Source: UBA2943 sp946534895 (GTDB lineage: Bacteria; Bacillota; Clostridia; Christensenellales; Aristaeellaceae). Taken from it: a stretch of 28,481 bases of DNA. The DNA is taken from the NCBI GenBank assembly GCA_946534895.1, contig CAMNDE010000046.1, positions 1-28,481 on the forward strand. Direction: 5' to 3'. Below the pieces are notes generated by a model that saw only the letters and a program-made list of their open reading frames with translations, ran no database searches and was not told where the DNA came from. The number at the start of each line of letters is the position of its first letter. Position 1 is the stretch's first letter. Below, piece after piece: positions 16,644 through 22,528 of this stretch. Made by a program: the position numbers and the translations under genes.

Positions 16644-17384
16644 TCACAGGATTTTCAGCGGCACCCACCTCAGATAATCCCCGGATGCCAGATGATAGGC
16701 GATCCCGTGATGCCGCCCCTCCAGGCTGTCATGAAAGCGCTGTGCCCCATGACAGTGCGCGTATATCACCTGTTCCGCTCCGTAGCGCTCAGCCATCGCG
16801 GTAAAGGCGCTGTTCGCCTCCAGAATGCTGGTGGGCGGATAGTGCAGGAACATCACGAAGCGCGTAAATCCATCCGCTTCTGCGGCCTCAAAGGATGCCT
16901 GCAGGCGCTCGGCTTCCCGCTCCACCAGTCTCTGCGCGTGCGCTTCCTCTTCCCGGTCCCAGCCGGTGATTTTGCCGCCGCGCACATAGAACGGACCTTC
17001 AAACGTGTACCCCTTTGTGCCCACGATGGCGATATCCCCGTACGCGGCATAATTGTTCTGCAGAAAGAACAGACGGCCTTCAAACTGCCGGTTCAGCGCC
17101 TGGGTCTTTTTGGCGTCCCAGAACATGTCATGGTTCCCGCGGACAAGGATTTTCCTGCCGGGAAGCGAGCAGATGTATTCCAGGTCCTTTCCGCACTCCG
17201 AAAGATTCCGTCCCCAGCTGTGATCCCCGATCAGCACCAGTGTGTCCTCCGGTTTTATCAGCCTTTCACAGTTTCTCCGGAACACTTCCTCATGGTTTCT
17301 CCATACGGGATCATGCATCTGTCCCGGAGCCTTCAGCTCGGACTGAAAATGAAGATGCAGATCCCCGATTGCAAACAGACTCAT
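16644..17384 (-). CDS. Metallophosphoesterase
   Basis: This is a 246-residue calcineurin-like phosphoesterase that should hydrolyse phosphoesters using two metal ions. All the family blocks are visible in order: GDLHLH (Asp8, His10), LIGDHSWG, VRGNHDMFW, LHYPPTS and YAHCHG. The second block reads GDHSWG where many relatives have GDxxD or GD with Asn. The start has GAGGAG about seven bases upstream. It follows the RNA cyclic phosphodiesterase gene by ten bases. The two being adjacent hints at nucleotide or RNA-end turnover, but the substrate is not determined by sequence. Confidence 0.92.
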   Translation of the reverse strand: MSLFAIGDLHLHFQSELKAPGQMHDPVWRNHEEVFRRNCERLIKPEDTLVLIGDHSWGRNLSECGKDLEYICSLPGRKILVRGNHDMFWDAKKTQALNRQFEGRLFFLQNNYAAYGDIAIVGTKGYTFEGPFYVRGGKITGWDREEEAHAQRLVEREAERLQASFEAAEADGFTRFVMFLHYPPTSILEANSAFTAMAERYGAEQVIYAHCHGAQRFHDSLEGRHHGIAYHLASGDYLRWVPLKIL

Positions 17385-17394
17385 ACAGGACTCC

Positions 17395-17901
17395 TCACCG
17401 GCCGCTGCGCCCGATCACCGTATACTCCATACCGTTAAGGCCATGTTCCGAGCGGTACAGGCAGACCTCCCTGACCTCCATCCTAGCGTGCGGAACGGGC
17501 AGTGCCGACAGGTCCAGTCCCTCCGGGATCAGCGGCTTTCTCGCCAGCGTGATATGCGGAGCAAAGGCCTGCGGATCAAAGGGCACATCCGCCTCCGAAA
17601 GCCTCTGCCTTACAAGCGCGGCCAGGCTGTCCAGGGCTTCGCATTTTTCCACCCCAGCCCAGAGCACCTTTGCCCTGGGGAACACGCCCGGGTGCGCCAA
17701 TGTCACGGAAAAGGGACAGGTCACTTCCGGCAGAAGCTCCGTCACGTCTTCCGGCCACTCGCCGATAAACGCGAGGGTCATATGCAGATTGGCCGGCTCA
17801 AGATACCGCCCCGTGATCCCCGCATTCCGCAGATATTCCTGCATCTCCGCCAGGGCGGAGCGGAACTCCGGAGACGGGCACAGGCCCACGAACAGACGCA
17901 T
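17395..17901 (-). CDS. thpR: RNA 2',3'-cyclic phosphodiesterase (2H family)
   Basis: This 168-residue enzyme belongs to the 2H phosphoesterase family; known relatives open RNA 2',3'-cyclic phosphates. The two catalytic HxTx motifs are His40 in LHMTLAFIG and His116 in PHITLARK. The N terminus (MRLFVGLCPS) and FSVTLAHPGVFPRAKVLWAG are typical of ThpR. The ribosome site GGGGGTGA lies five bases before the start. It is the first gene of the five-gene minus-strand operon running to GH43, with a promoter about 65 bases upstream. Confidence 0.93.
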   Translation of the reverse strand: MRLFVGLCPSPEFRSALAEMQEYLRNAGITGRYLEPANLHMTLAFIGEWPEDVTELLPEVTCPFSVTLAHPGVFPRAKVLWAGVEKCEALDSLAALVRQRLSEADVPFDPQAFAPHITLARKPLIPEGLDLSALPVPHARMEVREVCLYRSEHGLNGMEYTVIGRSGR

Positions 17902-17964
17902 GCTTTCACCCCCGCACTTTCGTCAAAGGTGTGCAGCCGTATACGCAGCACCCCTGACGCATGC

Positions 17965-17994
17965 ATTATAGCCTTTTTCCCCGGTGAGGCGCAA
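17965..17994 (-). promoter_or_regulatory. Sigma-A promoter for the thpR operon
   Basis: On the minus strand TTGCGC and TATAAT are separated by 18 bases. It lies in the 112-base gap between the carbon-nitrogen hydrolase and thpR, so these are likely separate transcripts. Confidence 0.65.
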
Positions 17995-18013
17995 CAAAGC
18001 CTGTGCAGGCAGC

Positions 18014-18850
18014 TCATTCACGCACAAGACACTGATACGCTTCCGGATGCCTGTATTTATCACCCATCACATCCGTTTCCCGGTGTCTCCTGAGCTGATC
18101 CAGGTCCAGCTCCGCCACATACACCCCTTCGTCCCCCGGCGCTTCAAACACGCACATATCCCGGACCCCGGGTTCATCCGGCAGCCAGGGCACGCCGTCG
18201 AACAGCGTGGAATGTCCATTGCAGTCCGGCTGGCCTTCCGGATAATTGCAGGTGGCCACCGCTGTCATGTTCTCATACGCCCGTGTTCTGAGCGCGCACA
18301 GCCGGTTGATTTCCATCGGGCAGGCATTGGGCGCGAGAATCAGCTCCGCGCCTTTGAGCATCAGGATTCTCGCGCTTTCCGGAAACTCCCGGTCAAAACA
18401 GATCATGGCTCCGACCCGGACACTGCCCCCGTCAAGCTCAAGGTCCGCTGTATGGAAATCCTCCCCGGCGGAGAGCACCCTTTCATCCTCAAACGCGCAG
18501 GTGTGCACCTTGGCATAGTACAGAATTTCCCGCCCCCTGCGGTCAAACAGGATCATGGAATTGCGCGGTCCGGAAGCATGCTCCTCCAGAAACGTGATGC
18601 CCACCGCCATCTCCAGCTCAGCGGCCAGAGCCGCGAAATCCCGAATAAAAGCGCTGTCCCGGCCGATGCACAGTGCTTTCAGTACCGCGGGATCCCGGGG
18701 CACACGGTAACCGTCGCTCCACATTTCCGGAAACAGCGCGATATCCGCGCCTTTTGCCCTGGCCTCCCTGCAGGCCTGTTTTCCTTTTTCCAGCTGCTGC
18801 GCCAGGTTGCCTTCCGGAAGCAGCTGCAGGAAAGCAATGCTGATCTTCAT
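18014..18850 (-). CDS. Carbon-nitrogen hydrolase (nitrilase superfamily)
   Basis: This 278-residue enzyme of the nitrilase/amidase superfamily cleaves non-peptide C-N bonds in the cytoplasm. The catalytic triad is visible: Glu42 in LFPEMWSDGY, Lys114 in YYAKVHTCAFE, and Cys151 in AMICFDREFPESARI. Closest resemblance is to branch members acting on carbamoyl or amide groups; the substrate is unknown. The start at 18850 is supported by AGGAG about seven bases upstream and by the conserved beginning KISIAFLQL; the open frame to 18928 is unlikely to be used. It is the last gene of the acetyltransferase group on this strand. Confidence 0.92.
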   Translation of the reverse strand: MKISIAFLQLLPEGNLAQQLEKGKQACREARAKGADIALFPEMWSDGYRVPRDPAVLKALCIGRDSAFIRDFAALAAELEMAVGITFLEEHASGPRNSMILFDRRGREILYYAKVHTCAFEDERVLSAGEDFHTADLELDGGSVRVGAMICFDREFPESARILMLKGAELILAPNACPMEINRLCALRTRAYENMTAVATCNYPEGQPDCNGHSTLFDGVPWLPDEPGVRDMCVFEAPGDEGVYVAELDLDQLRRHRETDVMGDKYRHPEAYQCLVRE

Positions 18851-18931
18851 GCCCTTCTCCTCTTCTTTTCTCCGGCAGGCCGCGCTTTCCTCACCGCATG
18901 CATCGTCTGCACGGATTTCCCGCGCCATGAT

Positions 18932-19483
18932 CTATTCAGAAACCACAGCATCCCGGGAATCCAGCCTGTTCTTCCACTCCTCCCGCGTAATGCGGAAGGC
19001 ATAGTACAGGGTATTTTTCTCCGGGAACTCCTTCACTTTCTTCATGCCGTTGGCCATGGCCGTGCGCCAGGACCCGGTATTTGTGTGGTTCATGTAGGAA
19101 TACAGGGCATCAAACTCCGTATGCAGGAACGCCCAGTCCCGGACAGCCCGGGCCGCTTCCCTGGCAAAGCCCTGACGCCAGTAATCCCTGTGCACATGAT
19201 ATCCGATCTCCGGCAGCATCTCCCCGTCGATCTTCTGCATGCTGAGCCCGCAGTCCCCGATGAACCGGCCCGTTTCCTTCAGCTCCATGGCCCACAGTCC
19301 GAAGCCGTACCGGGCATAGCAGTCCAGGCACCAGTCCAGCCAGCGCTTCGTCCCCGCCTCATCATAGGGCGCCGGGTAATGCGCCATGGTGACCGGGTCG
19401 GACAGGATTTCATGGAGCGCGTCAAAATCATCATACGTGTATTCCCGCAGAAGCAGGCGCTCGGTTTCGATTGAAAAGCCCAT
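18932..19483 (-). CDS. GNAT acetyltransferase (RimJ/RimL-like)
   Basis: This 183-residue protein has the GNAT fold and should transfer an acetyl group from acetyl-CoA to an amine, as RimJ/RimL relatives do on ribosomal protein N termini. Marks are the start IETERLLLREYTYDDFDAL, a strand LWAMELKETGRFIGDCGL, the acetyl-CoA loop RDYWRQGFAREAA near 119-131, and YSYMNHTNTGSWRTAMANGM, the usual late segment. GGGGG precedes the start. It lies 72 bases after another GNAT gene and 81 bases before the hydrolase gene. The acceptor is unknown. Confidence 0.92.
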   Translation of the reverse strand: MGFSIETERLLLREYTYDDFDALHEILSDPVTMAHYPAPYDEAGTKRWLDWCLDCYARYGFGLWAMELKETGRFIGDCGLSMQKIDGEMLPEIGYHVHRDYWRQGFAREAARAVRDWAFLHTEFDALYSYMNHTNTGSWRTAMANGMKKVKEFPEKNTLYYAFRITREEWKNRLDSRDAVVSE

Positions 19484-19555
19484 CTTCCATTCCCCCTGAC
19501 TCCATTTTCCTCCCGTGCCTGTCCGGATCCTTCATCCGCATCCGGCACGGTTTGC

Positions 19556-20044
19556 TCATCTTCTGAGTTTCTCAAAGCGGTAATACCTGAACCGTTCGTC
19601 CTGGCCCGTCAGGTGGAACCCCGCTTTTTCCAGCGCCCTCTGGCTGCGTACATTTCCGATCAGCACATCCGCATCCACCGCAAGGAGATCCAGCCGGTCA
19701 AACGCGTACTGAACCGCCAGCCTTTCCGCCTGGGTGCCGTACCCCCGGTTCTTGTACAGGTCTTTCTGCATGTGAATGCTCAGCGAGCACGTGCGCCGCA
19801 CCGGATCCATCCGCTTCAGCTGCAGCTCCCCTATGGGATGGCCTTCCAGCATAATGACAAACACCACGCGGGAAGGCTCCTGCCGGGCATCGAAATACCG
19901 GTCCACCTCGGACGGGTCATAGACATAGGGCTTCATCATGGACGGATGCTCGAACACGGCGGCATCATTTTCCCAGTCCCGGAAAAGCTCGTGGCATAGT
20001 TCCCTGGTCATGATCTTCAGTTCAGGTGTGTCATTCATACACAT
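19556..20044 (-). CDS. GNAT acetyltransferase
   Basis: This is a second, distinct GNAT protein of 162 residues. The central strand IGELQLKRMD, the acetyl-CoA loop KDLYKNRGYGTQAERLAV and the late segment VLIGNVRSQRALEKAGFHLTG are clear. Dissimilarity to the neighbouring GNAT means it is not a recent duplicate. The start at 20044 (MCMND) is preceded by GGGGAGG about five bases upstream; the Met at 20038 is possible. The acceptor molecule is unknown. Confidence 0.92.
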   Translation of the reverse strand: MCMNDTPELKIMTRELCHELFRDWENDAAVFEHPSMMKPYVYDPSEVDRYFDARQEPSRVVFVIMLEGHPIGELQLKRMDPVRRTCSLSIHMQKDLYKNRGYGTQAERLAVQYAFDRLDLLAVDADVLIGNVRSQRALEKAGFHLTGQDERFRYYRFEKLRR

Positions 20045-20142
20045 TCCATCCTCCCCCTCTCCTCAGCCGGGGCTGAAATTCCATGTCCCGGCCGTGCATC
20101 CGTCGTTTATGTTCAGGCATTTATCCGCGCTGTGCCTGTGCT

Positions 20143-20694
20143 TCACAGATCAAACGCCTTCCGGATCATCTCCGCCGTTTCCTCCGGGGACAGGTCACGG
20201 TTATCAATCCTCAGATAATGCTCAAACGGAATCTCGCCCTCCCGGCTGACCAGCCGGAAGCCGGCATCCTCCCGGCGGAGGCGTTCATTGGACAGTTCCA
20301 CGTCCGCCTTGGACGGCTTGTTGCGGATTCTGTTCTCCGTGGCGTTGCGCTGCAGACGCACTTCCTGGGGCGCAACCAGCTCCACATAGTAGAATTCGGT
20401 GCCGTAGGGCGCAAAGATTTCCTTTACATGCTCCACATAGTCCCAGTCCGCCTGCTGGTCAAACGCCCACATATAGGTAAAGATCATCCCGGGCAGGTCT
20501 GACGCCGCGAACTCACGGAATATGATTTCCCGGATTTCGTTCACCACCCTGCCGTTGTAGTTTCCGAACACCGCGATCACCGGTTCAATGGTCATATGAT
20601 TGTGGAACAGGCGCAGGCCCGTACGCTTCATCAGCTCCTGACCCACGGTCATTTTGCCCACCGCACCGCTGCCGATAAGAAAGACCAGTTTCAT
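20143..20694 (-). CDS. P-loop kinase / AAA family ATP-binding protein
   Basis: This 183-residue protein begins with a P-loop (FLIGSGAVGKMTVGQEL, Lys14), in the shikimate kinase-like/AAA_33 group of small kinases. The residue after GK is Met, with Thr one position later, a variant seen in this group. Further marks are HNHMTIEPVIAVF, a Walker B-like LPGMIFTYMWAF, and RNATENRIRNKPSK, a likely arginine-rich lid. The substrate is unknown. AGGAG lies eight bases before the start. It is 121 bases downstream of the GNAT-pyrophosphatase gene. Confidence 0.85.
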   Translation of the reverse strand: MKLVFLIGSGAVGKMTVGQELMKRTGLRLFHNHMTIEPVIAVFGNYNGRVVNEIREIIFREFAASDLPGMIFTYMWAFDQQADWDYVEHVKEIFAPYGTEFYYVELVAPQEVRLQRNATENRIRNKPSKADVELSNERLRREDAGFRLVSREGEIPFEHYLRIDNRDLSPEETAEMIRKAFDL

Positions 20695-20783
20695 GACATC
20701 AACTCCTGTTCTCTGCCGGAGACAGTTCCCGGCCCGCTCCGCGTTTATGGTTTCACCGCCTCAGGCGGTTATTTCTGTGTGTT

Positions 20784-20824
20784 TTCCGGTGCCGGTCCAG
20801 GGATACAGGCCCTGTTCACCGGAA
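20784..20824. other. Stem-loop overlapping the stop of the GNAT-pyrophosphatase gene
   Basis: TTCCGGTG pairs with CACCGGAA, with an inner CAGGG/CCCTG stem, around the stop codon at 20816-20818. No T tract follows on either strand, so this is not a standard terminator; it might slow or process the transcript. Confidence 0.4.
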
Positions 20825-21607
20825 CAGCTCGCCCATGAAATACTGTTCCTGGAAGCTTACTGCGTCCAGGATTTCCTCATCCGTATAGTCCCTGCCAATT
20901 ACCGACACGATCCATTTGTCCTCACAGTCATTCAGCCGGTGCAGGACAGCTATGACCCTGCCGCTGAATGTTTCAAGTGCTTTTTCTGTGCCCAGTACAT
21001 ACACGTCCTGCTCGGCGCCGTCACCGGCCATGACATGCTCCACATATCCGTAATTGACCGGGTACACAAGTTCCGGATACTTCGGATGCCGGCTGCCCAG
21101 GGGACGGTCAATGATGCCGCTCACCTGTCTGCCAAGAATATGCCCGTAATCCGGATCCCGGATTTCCAGCCGGTAAATCCGGCATGTCTCTCCCTGCCTG
21201 TTCTGCATGGTTTTCCAGTAAGCGCATCCGTATGTTTCGTACAGTCCGGCATGATCCGTGGATATGTATACGCAGGGGAAGCCGTCCGCCCTGGCAAGCT
21301 GGTACACGTATTCCAGCAGTTTTCCCATCCGCCGCCTGCCGCGGAAACATGGGAAGGTATAGACAAAACCGGCCCAGGGCATCAGGGTTTCATCCATGAT
21401 TTCATCCCGCCGTGCATAGGTGCAGAAAGCCAGCAGTTCATCCGCTTCCGTCAGAAGCAGCAGTTCACTTTCTTCCCCCAGCACCTCATGAAACCGTCCG
21501 TCTTTCAGCAGCTGGTACAGGTACTGCCCGGCACTCCAGTCGCATGCCCGGATTTTTTCCAGCCAGTATTCCCGGTCACGGCAGGCATGATAATGCTCAA
21601 TCTTCAT
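20816..21607 (-). CDS. GNAT acetyltransferase fused to a family I inorganic pyrophosphatase-like domain
   Basis: This 263-residue protein has two parts. Residues 1-150 are a GNAT domain: TEADELLAFCTYARRDEI, WAGFVYTFPCFRGRRRMGKLLEYVYQLA with its acetyl-CoA loop at 89-98, and STDHAGLYETYGCAYW. Residues 158-263 resemble family I inorganic pyrophosphatase: IIDRPLGSRHPKYPELVYP, NYGYVEHVMAGDGAEQDVYVLG, then AVLHRLNDCEDKWIV. In the metal-binding motif DGDPLD of active enzymes the middle Asp is Ala here (DGAEQD), so activity is doubtful and metal or nucleotide sensing is possible. Similar stand-alone pyrophosphatase-like proteins occur in Clostridia. The start at 21607 has GGAGAG ten bases upstream; 21625 is an alternative Met. 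It is first of the coding run that follows the methionine-rich mini-gene. Confidence 0.82.
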   Translation of the reverse strand: MKIEHYHACRDREYWLEKIRACDWSAGQYLYQLLKDGRFHEVLGEESELLLLTEADELLAFCTYARRDEIMDETLMPWAGFVYTFPCFRGRRRMGKLLEYVYQLARADGFPCVYISTDHAGLYETYGCAYWKTMQNRQGETCRIYRLEIRDPDYGHILGRQVSGIIDRPLGSRHPKYPELVYPVNYGYVEHVMAGDGAEQDVYVLGTEKALETFSGRVIAVLHRLNDCEDKWIVSVIGRDYTDEEILDAVSFQEQYFMGELFR

Positions 21608-21642
21608 ATTCTGTTGTCTCTCCATCCATACGGTTTCCGGGA

Positions 21643-21677
21643 AAACAAAAACCCGCTTCTCCGTTCAGAAGAAGCGG
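21643..21677 (-). terminator. Intrinsic terminator between the mini-gene and the GNAT-pyrophosphatase gene
   Basis: On the minus strand CCGCTTCT pairs with AGAAGCGG around a nine-base loop, followed by GTTTTTGTTTT. It lies 29 bases after the stop of the methionine-rich ORF and 36 bases before the GNAT-pyrophosphatase start. It either ends a one-gene unit or acts as an attenuator for the genes beyond. Confidence 0.85.
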
Positions 21678-21705
21678 CTGACAAATACGAAAAGAACTGC
21701 AGGAG

Positions 21706-21798
21706 TTACGCTTCCCTGAAACGCAGATATGTACTTTTCCTGTGCATGGGCATATGCTTCATGGCGCTGCCGGGCATTCTGTTCATCTTCTGCATCAC
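21706..21798 (-). CDS. Small methionine-rich basic protein or leader peptide (unrecognised)
   Basis: A 30-codon ORF (GTG start; 29 codons from ATG at 21795) has every expected signal. GGAGG lies seven bases before GTG, a -35/-10 pair lies upstream and a terminator follows. The peptide has eight Met in its first 18 positions (spacing such as MNRM, MKHMPMH) and then a basic, aromatic end (HRKSTYLRFREA). It is too short for a standard gene caller. I do not recognise the family. It could be a free small protein, for instance membrane-, metal- or RNA-interacting, or a leader peptide that governs read-through into the acetyltransferase genes downstream. The divergent neighbour is an ECF sigma factor gene. 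Confidence 0.6.
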   Translation of the reverse strand: MMQKMNRMPGSAMKHMPMHRKSTYLRFREA

Positions 21799-21828
21799 GG
21801 GAAGGCCTCCTTTCTTCTGTCTGTATCC

Positions 21829-21857
21829 AATATATGGCCGTACGCTCCATATGTCAA
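21829..21857 (-). promoter_or_regulatory. Strong sigma-A promoter for the methionine-rich mini-gene
   Basis: On the minus strand a perfect TTGACA is 17 bases from TATATT. The transcript should start near 21822, giving a leader of about 24 bases before the mini-gene start. Confidence 0.8.
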
Positions 21858-22009
21858 GCACTTTCCGTGTTTCCCGGATGTCATGGTCCGAGCATGCTTC
21901 CGCATGCCGCCGTTTGGCAGGCAGATCTGTTCCCGGCTGTCAGTTTTTGAAAGCATCGATGAAAACCGCCTTTTCCATCGTCTATTATACTGAAGGGGGT
22001 GATCACCGA

Positions 22010-22528
22010 ATGGATGCTGTCAAGGATCCGGGCAGCGAACGCGAAGCGTTTATCGAACGTGTGGTGATCGAGCATCAGGCAGCCCTGCTGCGGCTGTGTT
22101 ATATGCAGCTTCAGGACCAATCCCTGGCTGAGGATGCGGTACAGGAAACATTCCTGAAAGCCTACCGCGCCTATGCTCAGTACCGGGGTGAAAGCAGTGA
22201 GAAGACATGGCTGTGCAGGATTGCGCTCAACACCTGCCGCGACATGCAGCGGGGTGCCTGGTTCCGGCATATGGACCGTCGGGTATCCCTGGACAGCCTG
22301 CCGGAGCCGGTTGTCCAGCCGGCGGATGACGAAGTGGAGCTGACCCTCGCTCTGATGAGCCTGCCCCGGAAGCTGCGGGAAGCGCTGATGCTCTATTATT
22401 ATCAGGACATGAATACCACGGAGATCGCCCAGACACTGGGCATTGCCCAGTCCTCCGTATCCAGCCGGCTGGAAAAGGGCCGGCAGCTGCTGCGCAGAGT
22501 CCTGGAAAGGAGGGAGGATCATGCGTGA
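22010..22528 (+). CDS. ECF-type RNA polymerase sigma factor
   Basis: This 172-residue sigma factor has region 2 (about 12-85; QDQSLAEDAVQETFLKAYRAY and WLCRIALNTCRDMQR) and region 4 (about 110-165; LTLALMSLPRKLREALMLYYYQDMNTTEIAQTLGI then SSVSSRLEKGRQLLRRVL). It should direct RNA polymerase to a small stress regulon. The start at 22010 is set by AAGGGGGTGA upstream; the frame is open for 450 codons before this, but that part is antisense shadow of the minus-strand gene. Its stop overlaps the start of the next gene by eight bases (ATGCGTGA), so it is translationally coupled to its likely regulator. Confidence 0.95.
   Translation: MDAVKDPGSEREAFIERVVIEHQAALLRLCYMQLQDQSLAEDAVQETFLKAYRAYAQYRGESSEKTWLCRIALNTCRDMQRGAWFRHMDRRVSLDSLPEPVVQPADDEVELTLALMSLPRKLREALMLYYYQDMNTTEIAQTLGIAQSSVSSRLEKGRQLLRRVLERREDHA

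Noticed and set aside
17984..19474. Plus-strand ORF of 496 codons over the hydrolase and GNAT genes
   Set aside because: Antisense shadow; the minus strand carries a full catalytic triad and GNAT motifs.
21665..21850. Minus-strand ORF of 61 codons overlapping the methionine-rich mini-gene in another frame
   Set aside because: Its start codon lies between the -35 and -10 elements, so it would not be on the transcript, and it has no ribosome site.
21960..21991. ECF-like promoter for the first sigma factor (AACC upstream of CGTC)
   Set aside because: The gap between the two elements is 11 bases, about five too short for an ECF promoter, and no good sigma-A pair fits the TATACT either; left unassigned.
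20654..22009. Upstream extension of the first sigma factor frame by about 450 codons
   Set aside because: The extra part is antisense to the GNAT-pyrophosphatase and mini-gene and has no sigma-related content; the start at 22010 has a good ribosome site.
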